Shown here in pieces: positions 1 to 8,635 of a stretch of DNA of 64,000 nucleotides. The stretch lies in contig JACIWW010000006.1 of NCBI GenBank assembly GCA_014360905.1, positions 1 to 64,000 of the forward strand, in the 5' to 3' direction. This DNA comes from Chloroflexota bacterium (GTDB lineage Bacteria; Chloroflexota; Anaerolineae; UBA2200). The position numbers and the translations under genes were made by a program. Position 1 is the stretch's first letter. Each line of letters begins with the position of its first letter. A model generated the notes under the pieces. It saw only the letters and a list, made by a program, of their open reading frames with translations, ran no database searches and had not been told where the DNA came from.

Positions 1-84
1 TAGCTCCTCTTGCAAGGCAGCTACTTGTGCGCGCAAAGTATTGTTCTCAGCACGGAGGGCAACGACTTCTTCTTCCAGTGTCAT
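1..84 (-). CDS. IS66-like transposase, N-terminal fragment (runs off the window)
   Basis: Only the first 28 codons are inside the window. They start at an ATG at 84-82 and encode an acidic, leucine-rich segment (MTLEEEVVALRAEN then NTLRAQVAALQEEL) that looks like the coiled-coil start of single-ORF IS66-type transposases, which pair through such a zipper. No Shine-Dalgarno is visible. The start lies just inside a sequence (101-125) that recurs as the ends of a small element near 36.5 kb, which fits an insertion sequence entering from the left. The remaining protein is not visible, so another coiled-coil protein cannot be excluded. Confidence 0.45.
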   Translation of the reverse strand, partial: MTLEEEVVALRAENNTLRAQVAALQEEL

Positions 85-100
85 GTGCTCAGTATACCAC

Positions 101-125
101 AGCTAGCCCTAATCTGAACAATTAC
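101..125 (-). repeat. Putative insertion-sequence terminal repeat
   Basis: Read on the minus strand this starts GTAATTGTTCAGATTAGGGC. The stretch TAATTGTKCAGATTAGGGCTAG recurs at 36469-36490 with one mismatch in 22 bases, and its outer 15 bases recur exactly, in the same orientation as here, at 36601-36615. It sits 17 bp upstream of the transposase-like start, where an IS left end is expected. The outer boundary at 125 is inferred from the shared sequence; the target duplication is not visible. Confidence 0.5.
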
Positions 126-221
126 GAGCTTGAACGGGGGATCGCTGGCGGGCAGACAGGGTGGCTCAAGGCTTTACGCGAAGCATACCTTGTCGACGAG
201 GTACAGGACCTTAGGCTTTAA

Positions 222-250
222 TTGGCACTCCAATAAATTGCAAGTAAAAT
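222..250 (+). promoter_or_regulatory. Promoter of the flavodiiron protein gene
   Basis: TTGGCA at 222-227 and TAAAAT at 245-250 are separated by 17 bp, about 55 bp before the ATG at 306. Between 126 and 221 I see no gene or clear structure. Confidence 0.55.
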
Positions 251-305
251 TAAAGTTACTTGACGCAAACAAAGGTTTATTTAGGGCAGCAAAAGGAGCA
301 AAACA

Positions 306-1523
306 ATGAGCGCAATAGAAATCAAGCCAGGCATCTGGTGGATTGGCGTGAATGTGAGATCACACGACCTATTCGAGGGTCTTTGGCCCATTCCCCATGG
401 TGTATCTCTCAATGCTTACTTGGTGAAAGGCGAGAAGACAGCCATTGTGGACCTGGTGCGTGAATGGAGCGGCAGTTCGCGCAACTTTCTCACCCAGTTG
501 CAATCCACTGGCACTGAGCCAAAAGACGTTGACTATGTCATCTTGAATCACCTGGAGCCAGATCACACAGAGTTTCTGCAGAACTTTCGACGGATGGCTC
601 CGCAGGCCGTAATTATCTCCACGCCCAAGGGAATAGAGATGACCAAGCATCTCTTTGGCATCACGGAAGGGGTAAAGGCAGTGGAAGATGGCGAGCAACT
701 TAACCTCGGCGGTGGCAAGAAGTTGCTTTTTGTCCATACGCCTTTTGTCCATTGGCCTGAGACCATGATGACCTACGAACTCGCAACGAAAGTGCTGTTC
801 TCATGCGATGCATTCGGTGGCTTTGGGGTGCTAAAAGGTATTCTCTTTGACGACCAAGTCCAGGAGAATGACCGGGCTTTCTATTACGATGAAATGCTGC
901 GTTACTACGCCAACATCGTGGCGAACTTTTCGCGCATGGTGCTGCGCGCTATTGATAAGTTGGCAGGTACAGAGGTCTCGGTAATTGCCCCCTCCCACGG
1001 TCTGGTCTGGCGCAAAAATCCAGGCGAAGTCGTCGCTCATTACAAGAAATTCGCCGAGTACCCCACTGGCAAAGCCGAAAAAGGCATCACCCTACTCTGG
1101 AGCAGCATGTATGGCAATACTAAGATTGCTACCGACGCCGTAATGCGTGGCATTGCCCGGGAGCAGGTGCCGATGGAGGTCTTCGAAGTACCAGTGGTGG
1201 ATGAATCCTATATTCTGGCTTCGGTTTTCAAGAACAGGGGTATTGTGGTGGGAGCACCAACCTATGAGACCAAACTTTTCCCCCCAATGGCGCATGTTTT
1301 AGACAGTATAGTGCGCAAGAACATGACCAATAAAAAAGCATTCCGTTATGGTTCGTATGGATGGTCTGGCGGAGCACAGCGCGAGTTCGACGCTCTGGCT
1401 CAGGCTTTGAAATGGGAACAAGCCGAGCCGCTGGAATTTCGGGGCGCACCGACGCCTGAGGATCTGTTAAAAGCGGAGGAACTAGCGGCTGCTTTTGCCA
1501 GGAGCATACGTGAAGAGGCATAA
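306..1523 (+). CDS. Flavodiiron protein (A-type flavoprotein, FprA family)
   Basis: A 405-residue cytosolic protein, full length for a flavodiiron protein, which reduces O2 to water and/or NO to N2O in anaerobes. Residues 1-250 form a metallo-beta-lactamase-like domain. The di-iron ligand set is visible: H82-x-E84-x-D86-H87 (HLEPDH), H149 (FVHWPE), D168 and H231 (PSHGLVW). Residues from about 251 form a flavodoxin domain with an FMN phosphate loop near SSMYGNTK. A good AGGAG lies 7 bp before the ATG. It is followed after 72 bp by a DUF438/hemerythrin/PAS protein, probably in one operon ended by the terminator at 2874. No rubredoxin gene is adjacent, so the electron donor is unknown. O2 versus NO preference cannot be read from sequence. 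Confidence 0.93.
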   Translation: MSAIEIKPGIWWIGVNVRSHDLFEGLWPIPHGVSLNAYLVKGEKTAIVDLVREWSGSSRNFLTQLQSTGTEPKDVDYVILNHLEPDHTEFLQNFRRMAPQAVIISTPKGIEMTKHLFGITEGVKAVEDGEQLNLGGGKKLLFVHTPFVHWPETMMTYELATKVLFSCDAFGGFGVLKGILFDDQVQENDRAFYYDEMLRYYANIVANFSRMVLRAIDKLAGTEVSVIAPSHGLVWRKNPGEVVAHYKKFAEYPTGKAEKGITLLWSSMYGNTKIATDAVMRGIAREQVPMEVFEVPVVDESYILASVFKNRGIVVGAPTYETKLFPPMAHVLDSIVRKNMTNKKAFRYGSYGWSGGAQREFDALAQALKWEQAEPLEFRGAPTPEDLLKAEELAAAFARSIREEA

Positions 1524-1535
1524 CACCATGGCTAC

Positions 1536-1564
1536 AAACCAGATTTCGCACAGCAACCTGGTTT
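1536..1564 (+). other. Intercistronic inverted repeat
   Basis: AAACCAG at 1536-1542 and CTGGTTT at 1558-1564 are perfect complements with a 15-nt loop, between the flavodiiron and DUF438 genes. No U-tract follows, so it is more likely an mRNA-stability or processing hairpin than a terminator. Confidence 0.35.
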
Positions 1565-1595
1565 GCAAAAATTGAACAAGAGTAAGGAGAGATAA

Positions 1596-2837
1596 ATGGG
1601 CGAATACATCAATAACCGTCGGTATCGGCATGAGACGCTTAAGCGACTCATTCGAGAACTGCATGAAGGGCGAGACCTAACGGAGATAAAAGAAGAATTC
1701 CGCAAGTTAATAAAGGATGTCAGTGCAACGGAAATTGCGCAGATGGAACAGGCTCTTATCGCGGAAGGGATCCCGAGCGAGCAGATTAAGGAACTCTGCG
1801 ATATCCATGTGCAGGTGTTCCGCGAGTCGTTGGATAAGCAAGTGCCCCCAGAAATGATGCCAGGGCATCCTGTGCACACCTTCCGTGCTGAGAATAAGGC
1901 CATAGCCCAAGTAGTAGAGGACCTCCAACAGAGAATTCAGCAAATAGCCTCAGCCCAAACGATAGATGCAGCAGGTGAACTCGTGCAACTCGCACGCGAA
2001 AGCCTAGACAAATTGATGCAGGTGAACAAGCACTATTTACGCAAGGAGAACCTGCTTTTCCCTTATCTGGAGAAGCATGGTTTCTATGGGCCATCGTCAG
2101 TCATGTGGGCAATTCATGACGACATCCGAGCCCAACTTAAAGAGCTACAGCAGGTACTGACGAATTACAGGAATTATGAACTCACTGCGCTGGTGACAGC
2201 CATTGAGCGGATAGCCACTCCTCTGACCACTGCCATTACAGAGATGATCTACAAAGAGGAGAACATCCTATACCCCGCAGCATTGGAAAGGTTATCGGAC
2301 GCAGAGTGGCTGGAAATCAAGAAGCAAAGTGCGGAGTTAGGGTATTGTCTAATCGAACCAGGAGACGAATGGCCGCAAGCCAAAGAGCCAGTTTCGGCGG
2401 AAGCACGCCCTGCCGAAGCCCAGGCATACCCAGACATTTTACCCTTGGACACCGGCAGTTTGACGCCTCGGGAGATCAACCTGTTGCTAAAGCACCTGCC
2501 AGTGGACATCACTTTTGTGGATAAAGATGACACTGTAAGGTATTTTTCGCAGACCCCAGAGCGTATCTTTCCACGAGCCAAAGCCATCATCGGCCGCAAA
2601 GTTCAGAACTGCCACCCTCCAGCCAGCATACACGTGGTAAATCGCATTCTGGACGATTTTAGACAAGGCAAGCAGGACGTAGCCGAGTTCTGGATCCAGA
2701 TGAAAGGCAGGTTTGTACACATTCGCTACTTCGCAGTGCGTGACGAAAGCGGCGAATATGTGGGTACAATGGAAGTAACACAGGATATCACGCGGATCCG
2801 CGAACTAACTGGTGAGCGGCGGATTTTGGATGACTAG
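1596..2837 (+). CDS. DUF438 / hemerythrin-like / PAS domain protein
   Basis: 413 residues. Residues 1-75 match the helical DUF438 module that precedes hemerythrin domains. About 90-245 is hemerythrin-like, with spaced His and Glu residues (HPVHTFRAENKAI, KHYLRKENLLFPYLEKH, MWAIHDD, EMIYKEENILYPAAL) suited to a non-haem di-iron or other O2/NO-binding site. About 290-405 is a PAS domain (INLLLKHLPVDITFVDKDD). There is no kinase or other output domain, membrane segment or signal peptide. Start ATG follows AAGGAGAG. Its place behind a flavodiiron protein suggests sensing or handling of O2 or NO; that role is inferred. Proteins with this architecture are common in anaerobes and still poorly defined. 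Confidence 0.85.
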   Translation: MGEYINNRRYRHETLKRLIRELHEGRDLTEIKEEFRKLIKDVSATEIAQMEQALIAEGIPSEQIKELCDIHVQVFRESLDKQVPPEMMPGHPVHTFRAENKAIAQVVEDLQQRIQQIASAQTIDAAGELVQLARESLDKLMQVNKHYLRKENLLFPYLEKHGFYGPSSVMWAIHDDIRAQLKELQQVLTNYRNYELTALVTAIERIATPLTTAITEMIYKEENILYPAALERLSDAEWLEIKKQSAELGYCLIEPGDEWPQAKEPVSAEARPAEAQAYPDILPLDTGSLTPREINLLLKHLPVDITFVDKDDTVRYFSQTPERIFPRAKAIIGRKVQNCHPPASIHVVNRILDDFRQGKQDVAEFWIQMKGRFVHIRYFAVRDESGEYVGTMEVTQDITRIRELTGERRILDD

Positions 2838-2873
2838 GGCGACCCTTGATAGAAACCTGTCCTTTTTCCTACA

Positions 2874-2900
2874 GCCAGGCCCAAATAGGCCCGGCTTTTT
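2874..2900 (+). terminator. Rho-independent terminator after the DUF438 gene
   Basis: GCCAGGCC and GGCCCGGC pair (one A-C mismatch) around CAAATA and are followed by TTTTT. It ends the fprA-DUF438 operon and touches the stop codon of the convergent gene. Confidence 0.75.
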
Positions 2901-3486
2901 AGCGTTTCCTGTATAAAAGTCGCTTCCGTATGAAAACTACCAAGACAATGCCGCTGAGCACAGCCCAGACGAACCGCAGTAGTGGAGTGGAGACATCTGT
3001 ACCGATCAGCCAAGAGTGGGTGAAGGCTAACGCAAAAGCAAGATAGTTAAGCCAGTGGAGCAGTTTCCAGGTATTCTTGATATTCCTGCGCCACACTGCA
3101 GCCAATGTAGCGATGATGAAGAGATATAGCGCAGGGCGACCCCCCAGCGAGAGGAAAAGGCGCAGGGAATCAAAACGAGGCAGGAAAACTGCCAAACGAC
3201 GCGTTAGCAGGGCATACAACACAGCGTGTAGGCCCATGAGTACCAACCCTGCTACAGCTAGAATGTGATGCACAACAAGGAAAGGTCTGCCAAAAAGGTC
3301 GCGCATTTCACGCATGTACTCGCTCGAAATAATGGCTAAAAACACAGCTGTATAGGCAAACAAGGCAGTAGCTCGCACTATCATTGCCAGTGCAGGCGCT
3401 GGAATACTGTAAAGCGTGTAAAGCATCAGCCCCGTCCACAAGGCGAGTCCTATGTAGATAAGCCTACGCCAAACGGTTTTCTTCAT
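2899..3486 (-). CDS. Ferric-reductase-like (YedZ/MsrQ-type) haem membrane protein
   Basis: 195 residues with about six hydrophobic helices and a basic C-terminus (RKRLLYRKR). Two helices carry paired histidines, VVHHILAVAGLVLMGLH near residues 91-105 and LLHWLNYLAFALAFTHSW near 140-157. This is the pattern of b-haem ligation in the ferric-reductase-like transmembrane domain family, which includes MsrQ/YedZ, the membrane partner of methionine-sulfoxide reductase MsrP. No MsrP or flavin reductase gene is next to it, so the substrate is unknown. AGGAG stands 8-9 bp before the ATG. It is transcribed alone, convergent to the flavodiiron operon. Family confidence is moderate and was judged from topology and histidine spacing only. 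Confidence 0.7.
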   Translation of the reverse strand: MKKTVWRRLIYIGLALWTGLMLYTLYSIPAPALAMIVRATALFAYTAVFLAIISSEYMREMRDLFGRPFLVVHHILAVAGLVLMGLHAVLYALLTRRLAVFLPRFDSLRLFLSLGGRPALYLFIIATLAAVWRRNIKNTWKLLHWLNYLAFALAFTHSWLIGTDVSTPLLRFVWAVLSGIVLVVFIRKRLLYRKR

Positions 3487-3838
3487 GGTCAGGTCTCCTA
3501 AAACAGTCTTTCAACCCCCATTTTAATCAATTGAAGGCGACCCTCCAAGCAGTAGGAAAGTGGGGAAACTAGCCTGGACAACCGTTTGCTATACCGACCC
3601 GAAGCATCATCCTTTGCCGCTGCGCGGCTCAGAATTCCATCGCTTGGAGTCTCTTCGCTCAGAGCAGCAAAAAGCGGAGTGTTGCAGAGATGCCCCAAAT
3701 CGAGATTCGGGGAAGTTTGGTTTGCTTTCTGAATGGATGTCAGTTACGATATCCATGAGTTTCACCCAAACGCTTTCACTATTTACACTTCACCTAGTGA
3801 AGCTCGTCTAGTCGGAGGCGAAATCCAGATTATAAAAG
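3487..3838. other. Intergenic region, no gene seen
   Basis: Short open frames here have no start signals or recognisable protein character. It holds a perfect 6-bp inverted repeat CTTCAC-CTA-GTGAAG at 3788-3802 and an imperfect one at about 3691-3711 (CCC..ATC/GAT..GGG). No terminator with a U-tract was found. Confidence 0.4.
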
Positions 3839-3867
3839 TTGCAAAATGTACATAAATATGGTATAAT
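3839..3867 (+). promoter_or_regulatory. Promoter of the PA14 protein gene
   Basis: TTGCAA at 3839-3844, 17 bp spacer, TATAAT at 3862-3867 preceded by TGG (extended -10). The start would be near 3874, giving a 45-nt leader before the strong GGGAGGAG site of the next gene. Confidence 0.8.
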
Positions 3868-3918
3868 ATTCATAACTTTGGGGCCGCACAAGACTGGGAT
3901 ATAAAGGGAGGAGACAAG

Positions 3919-5889
3919 ATGTCAACAAAAAGACCTTGGCAAAAAGCCAGCTACCTGATAGTCACTACACTGCTTGTGCTGGCTTGTTTACAAGTAGTTC
4001 AGCCGACTGTATCTGGTGCCCAGGACACTTTGCCATGGCGAGGTGAGTATTTCAATAACATCAGTCTCACCGGAGAGCCAACTCGGATACGCTATGACAG
4101 AGCGATTGATTTCAACTGGGGCCACAATAAACCAGACGATGGCCTTCCGGTCGACTATTTTTCTGTGCGCTGGACCGCTTCCATCTATTTCGAAGGAGGC
4201 ACGTATTCATTCAAGACCTACACTGATGACGGGGTACGCCTATGGCTTGATGGGCAATTGCTCATTGACCAATGGCGTAACCAGCCAGCAACTCTCAACC
4301 AACGAGAGGTTGATGTCAGCCCTGGCTATCACAACATACGCATGGAATACTATGAGCACATCGGCAATGCCGTGGCCATGCTTTGGTGGGATCGCTTGAC
4401 TGTATCAACCACGACCATGCGTTGGCGTGCGGAGTATTTCAACAACCCCTGGCTCGTTGGTGCACCAGTGCTGGTTCGCGAAGAGACTGATATCCGATAC
4501 GACTGGGGCTCAAATTCCCCTGCGCCTGGCATTGTAGCCGACGGTTTCTCAGTGCGTTGGACGGGTATCGTGGGCTTTGACAACACCGATACTTACACCT
4601 TCACAGTTACTGTGGATGATGGTGTACGCGTATGGATTGATGGCGGCCTGCTGATTGATGCATGGCGTGATCAATCCGTCACCACGATATCTGTGGCTCG
4701 TTATGTCACTAAGGGAACGCATCCCATAACTGTCGAGTACTACGAGGGCTCAGGAAATGCATGCATCACCTTTACCTGGCAAAGAGGAGTAACCGGCCCA
4801 CCAACTCCTAGCCCTACAACTACGGCTGGGCCAACTACTCCAGCAGGGGAGATCATCGTAGATGACAAGAGTAGCGGCTTTCAGAAAGGCGGCCCAAATG
4901 AGAGCTGGTATGAGAGGTCAATAGGCTACAACGGTCATATCTATTGGACGTACAACAGCGATGCCCAGGTTTACAACTATGCCAGGTGGACCCCGCAGCT
5001 ACCCGGCGCAGGAAACTATCAGGTTTACGTATTCATTCCCAGGGAACGTGCTGATACCAAGAGCGCTCGCTATCGCATCTATCACAATGGCCAACAGCAT
5101 ACTGCCACGGTTAATCAATCTATCTACTTCGACAAATGGGTCTCCTTGGGGACTTACTACTTTGCTGCTAGTGGCAACGAATACGTGTACTTGGATGATG
5201 TCACAGGCGAGCCTTACGCCTCGCGGAAGATCGGTTTTGACGCGGTCAAATTCGTCATGGTAGGCGCGGTCTCACCGACATCAACTCCTGCAGCGCCGAC
5301 ACCTACGCCATGGGTGCTCACTGCTACTCCCCCACCCACAGCGACACCAATCGTAGTGACGCCTACCGCAACACCAATTGTGCCCACTCCTACGCCGACA
5401 CCAGCATTGCCTTCGTGCCCCATCACGCCTATTCTTGGCTTTGGCCGTATCTGGTCCACATACGCAACGGTGCGCAACCGACTTGGGTGTCCAGTTGAAA
5501 TTGAAAAGAACACCTGGAGTGCGGAAGAAACCTTTATCGGCGGCTACATGTTCTGGCGTGGCGACTTGAGGCTTATCTATGCCCTATACAATGATGGCAC
5601 ATGGCAAAGCTTCATTGACACCTGGACTGAGGGACAACTAGAATGGGATCCTGGTATTGTACCACCATCTGGTTACTTCCAACCCAAGCGCGGCTTTGGC
5701 AAAGTCTGGCGCGAACAACTGGTGCAACCCGGGGTCCTCGTCAGGGACAAGCTCAGTTGGGCCACGACAGAGGAACGTGGCTTGAATGCTTCCTGGCAAG
5801 CTTATGCTGGTGGCTTGATGCTGTGGAGCGACACGCTAGGATTCTTTGTCCTTTATTATGACAACAACACCTGGAGCCGCTATTACTAA
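3919..5889 (+). CDS. Exported protein with two PA14 domains and a golvesin-like domain
   Basis: 656 residues. A signal peptide covers about 1-34 (basic start, hydrophobic LIVTTLLVLACL, cleavage near VSGA/QD). Two PA14 beta-barrel domains follow (about 38-160 and 168-292), each opening W.G/AEYFNN and containing DDGVR(L/V)W(L/I)DG, the usual sugar- or surface-binding core. A Thr/Pro linker leads to a golvesin C-terminal-like domain (about 312-450, starting IIVDDKSSGF, ending GFDAVKFV). A second Pro/Thr linker precedes two GFG(R/K)(I/V)W repeats, at about 510 and 590. No sortase signal or C-terminal helix was seen, so it is likely secreted or loosely cell-bound. Carbohydrate or surface binding is inferred from the domains. 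It stands alone, with its own promoter and terminator. Confidence 0.85.
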   Translation: MSTKRPWQKASYLIVTTLLVLACLQVVQPTVSGAQDTLPWRGEYFNNISLTGEPTRIRYDRAIDFNWGHNKPDDGLPVDYFSVRWTASIYFEGGTYSFKTYTDDGVRLWLDGQLLIDQWRNQPATLNQREVDVSPGYHNIRMEYYEHIGNAVAMLWWDRLTVSTTTMRWRAEYFNNPWLVGAPVLVREETDIRYDWGSNSPAPGIVADGFSVRWTGIVGFDNTDTYTFTVTVDDGVRVWIDGGLLIDAWRDQSVTTISVARYVTKGTHPITVEYYEGSGNACITFTWQRGVTGPPTPSPTTTAGPTTPAGEIIVDDKSSGFQKGGPNESWYERSIGYNGHIYWTYNSDAQVYNYARWTPQLPGAGNYQVYVFIPRERADTKSARYRIYHNGQQHTATVNQSIYFDKWVSLGTYYFAASGNEYVYLDDVTGEPYASRKIGFDAVKFVMVGAVSPTSTPAAPTPTPWVLTATPPPTATPIVVTPTATPIVPTPTPTPALPSCPITPILGFGRIWSTYATVRNRLGCPVEIEKNTWSAEETFIGGYMFWRGDLRLIYALYNDGTWQSFIDTWTEGQLEWDPGIVPPSGYFQPKRGFGKVWREQLVQPGVLVRDKLSWATTEERGLNASWQAYAGGLMLWSDTLGFFVLYYDNNTWSRYY

Positions 5890-5935
5890 AAAGTGAACGC
5901 AAAATCCAAGTTGCGTGGTTAGTAAAAGGCTTTGC

Positions 5936-5974
5936 AAGAGAGGAGCTGATTATTCCGTCATGCCCCTCTCTTTT
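5936..5974 (+). terminator. Rho-independent terminator after the PA14 gene
   Basis: AAGAGAGG at 5936-5943 pairs with CCTCTCTT at 5965-5972 and is followed by further T residues. The loop is long (21 nt), so efficiency is uncertain. Confidence 0.55.
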
Positions 5975-5998
5975 CACTCTAACGGGGGAATAAGTGCT

Positions 5999-6487
5999 TC
6001 AGGGTTGCCATGAAATACCTACTCTGGCAAGCGCCGTGTTCTGTATCTGCCACATCTCTTCTTTGTCGCTGGCCTGCTCATGGTCATAACCCAAAAGATG
6101 TAACGTTCCATGTATGACCAGGAGCAAGAGCTCCTCTTCGACAGGATGACCATAGGCAGTTGCTTGCTCAACAGCACGGGGATAGGAAATGAGGATGTCA
6201 CCAAAGTAGACAGGAACCGTAGGAGGCAGAATCAAGTCCTTAGCCTCGCCCATATGGCTGAAAGCGAGCGCATCCGTCGTAGCATCCACACCACGATAAA
6301 TACGATTTAGTTCTCTCACCTGTTCATCATTGGTGATTACTACCGTCAACTCGCCTTGACGCTGTTGGCCGGCGCTTTCGAATGCGGCGTGGACAGCCTG
6401 CCGTAAACGGGCAGAGCTTACCCTCCGGGCATATTCAGGAGCAATGCGCAGATCAATCTTCAGAGTCCGAACAGAGGCTTTCTTCAC
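5999..6487 (-). CDS. ybeY: Endoribonuclease YbeY
   Basis: 162 residues, normal length for YbeY, the zinc-dependent RNase that takes part in 16S rRNA 3'-end maturation and 70S quality control. The metal site is visible as H126-x3-H130-x5-H136 in HGTLHLLGYDH, preceded by the conserved YFGDILIS segment. The start ATG overlaps the stop of the upstream HD-domain gene by 4 nt (ATGA), so translation is coupled. It is the last gene of the rpsU-yqeY-pgpH-ybeY operon. Adjacency of ybeY with a PgpH-type gene is also seen in Firmicutes. Confidence 0.95.
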   Translation of the reverse strand: MKKASVRTLKIDLRIAPEYARRVSSARLRQAVHAAFESAGQQRQGELTVVITNDEQVRELNRIYRGVDATTDALAFSHMGEAKDLILPPTVPVYFGDILISYPRAVEQATAYGHPVEEELLLLVIHGTLHLLGYDHEQASDKEEMWQIQNTALARVGISWQP

Positions 6488-8607
6488 ATGGTTCCCGCTT
6501 CTGCTTGAGCTACGCTGTCTTTCTCCGGATACTGAATCCGCGGATGGAAAACGCCCTGCAGAACCTCGATGAATGCACTGCGGATTCTATCGAGATCCTG
6601 CAGAGTCAATTCGCACTCGTCTAACTCCCCACTTACAAGCCTGTCATTGGCAATTTTGCGTACAATGCGTTCTATCTCACCAGGGGAACTTGGTGCAGAG
6701 GCACGAACAGCTGCTTCCACACTATCTGCCAGCATCACAATGGCTGCTTCTTTGCTGCGCGGTCGCGGGCCAGGATAGCGGAATCGGGCTTCATCAATAC
6801 CTTCCTCGCCTTCTTGACGTGCCTGTTGATAGAAGTAACCAAAGCCAACACTGGTTGTGCCGTGATGCTGCGCGATGATATCTACCACCTCCTGGGGAAA
6901 ATGGTGTTTCTGCGCCAGTTCTACGCTATCCTTCACATGATTAATGATGATCTGAGCACTGGTCTTTGCATCGAGTTGCTGATGATAGTTCTCGCCGCTG
7001 ACTTGGTTTTCGATGAAGAAATAAGGTCGCAACACTTTGCCCACATCATGGTGTAGAGCTGCCGCACGAACTAGCAACGGGTCTGCACCCACCAACTCCG
7101 CAGCACGTTCCCCCAAATTCCCTACGATTAGGCTGTGATGATAGGTACCGGGGGCTTCCAGCAATAAACGTCGTGCCAATGGATGAGTTGGGCGCACCAA
7201 TTCGAGCAATTGCAATGGTGTGGTGATGCCAAATATCGCACCGAGCCAAAAGAAAGTCGTGAATGTGAGACTGGCAGAAAGGACGCCATTGGCGAAACTG
7301 GCTCCACTTAACTGCAGCAGTGCAACCAAGTCATAGCTCTGTCCAAACAGCCGAAAGGACACCGCTACGACAGCATTGACTATGGCAATAACGATAGCGG
7401 CCCAGGCAAAAGTACTCAGGTGCTCCAGATGCGCTACAATCAATGCAGCAAACACACTGCCTAACAAGACATACGCCGTAAGATCCAGAGAGCCACCGCT
7501 AATGAACCCCACAAAAAGACTCAGTACGATCGTAACCATAATAGCAAGTTGAGTATCTAGGAGTACTGCTACAAGCATGGCAACTGCTGCCATAGGGAAG
7601 AAATAGGGCAGCAAGACATGACCAGGTATGGCCAACTTAGCTGCCACCCCGGTCAGTACAATGAGCAAACCCAACAACAGCAAGCGCTTCCGATCGTGCA
7701 GGAGCCAGCGATATGCCTGCCACAAGTAAATGCATAGTGCAGCGGTGATTACCAGCACGAAAAGCATCTTGCTCACCAAGCCATGCCATTCCGGTTCCGT
7801 GGGTTGCAAGCCTAGTGCTGCCAATTGCTCAAGGTGCAATGGGGTGACAATGTCGCCCACGCGAAGCACCGCCTGCCCTCTCTCAATCACACATTGCACT
7901 GGTTGGACTGCCTCGCGCGCTTGACGACGTGCTCTTGCCGTCTGCTCTTCATCTAGAAAAGCATTGGGTTTTAGCAAAGATTGAATGATGCCGACGACTA
8001 TCTCAACTTCTGGTGGAGAAAGGGCATAACTAACAAGTTGTGGAACTCTCGCCCGCGTCTCATCCAGTCGGTCCTCACGCACCCCCTCGCGCATCAGCCG
8101 GTCGAGTAGAGAAATAACCTCAGCAGATACACTTTCCCACTCTGAATCATCTAGGGAGAGCACATTGCTAATCATTGTAGCGGGCAGGGCAAGGTCTGGT
8201 ATTTTGCTAATCCATCTTGCCTTGTCTTCAGAGGAAGCGCGTGCATCCTGGCGGACGGATGCAATGTAGGAGATAATCTGATGGACTCGATTAACTTGTT
8301 GACGGGCAATGGCAGCATCCACCATGTACACTGGTTCTACAGCAGCTTCAGCACGCTCTTGTTCCACTTCTGTCAGCAAGCGGCTGTTGTACACCACGCG
8401 ATGGGGTGCGAGTATATCATACCGGCTTACTATCCCAGGCGTCAGCAAGTTCCTTCCAGAGAAGGATGGCAATGTTAGGAGAAGACCTAGTCCTGTGATC
8501 AGAAAAAGAGCAAAGAGAAGCAGGTGCACCCCAACTGCATGTAATTCCTTACTTATTGAAGCAAGCGGAGCCTTTTTCTGGGCCCCGCTTGGTTGTGTAT
8601 GTATCAT
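6484..8607 (-). CDS. 7TM-HD phosphohydrolase, PgpH-like (cyclic-di-AMP phosphodiesterase family)
   Basis: 707 residues with the full architecture of YqfF/PgpH. There is an N-terminal membrane anchor (about 24-48), an extracytoplasmic 7TMR-HDED region (about 50-275), seven membrane helices (about 278-465) and a cytosolic HD domain. The HD signature is H519-H520-D521 followed by GK, with a preceding HHSL and later INHVKDS and IAQHHG histidines. In Listeria PgpH this domain hydrolyses cyclic di-AMP to pApA. A diadenylate cyclase gene is not in the window, so the nucleotide substrate is inferred. It sits between yqeY and ybeY, with 28 nt before it and a 4-nt overlap after it. Confidence 0.9.
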   Translation of the reverse strand: MIHTQPSGAQKKAPLASISKELHAVGVHLLLFALFLITGLGLLLTLPSFSGRNLLTPGIVSRYDILAPHRVVYNSRLLTEVEQERAEAAVEPVYMVDAAIARQQVNRVHQIISYIASVRQDARASSEDKARWISKIPDLALPATMISNVLSLDDSEWESVSAEVISLLDRLMREGVREDRLDETRARVPQLVSYALSPPEVEIVVGIIQSLLKPNAFLDEEQTARARRQAREAVQPVQCVIERGQAVLRVGDIVTPLHLEQLAALGLQPTEPEWHGLVSKMLFVLVITAALCIYLWQAYRWLLHDRKRLLLLGLLIVLTGVAAKLAIPGHVLLPYFFPMAAVAMLVAVLLDTQLAIMVTIVLSLFVGFISGGSLDLTAYVLLGSVFAALIVAHLEHLSTFAWAAIVIAIVNAVVAVSFRLFGQSYDLVALLQLSGASFANGVLSASLTFTTFFWLGAIFGITTPLQLLELVRPTHPLARRLLLEAPGTYHHSLIVGNLGERAAELVGADPLLVRAAALHHDVGKVLRPYFFIENQVSGENYHQQLDAKTSAQIIINHVKDSVELAQKHHFPQEVVDIIAQHHGTTSVGFGYFYQQARQEGEEGIDEARFRYPGPRPRSKEAAIVMLADSVEAAVRASAPSSPGEIERIVRKIANDRLVSGELDECELTLQDLDRIRSAFIEVLQGVFHPRIQYPEKDSVAQAEAGTM

Positions 8608-8635
8608 TTGTCACTATCCATGCATTCAGGACGAA

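Noticed and set aside
5300-5420. ACC/CCT-rich repeats resembling a minisatellite
   Set aside because: They encode the Thr/Pro linker of the PA14 protein and keep the reading frame; similar linkers occur in the C39 protein at about 10180-10340.
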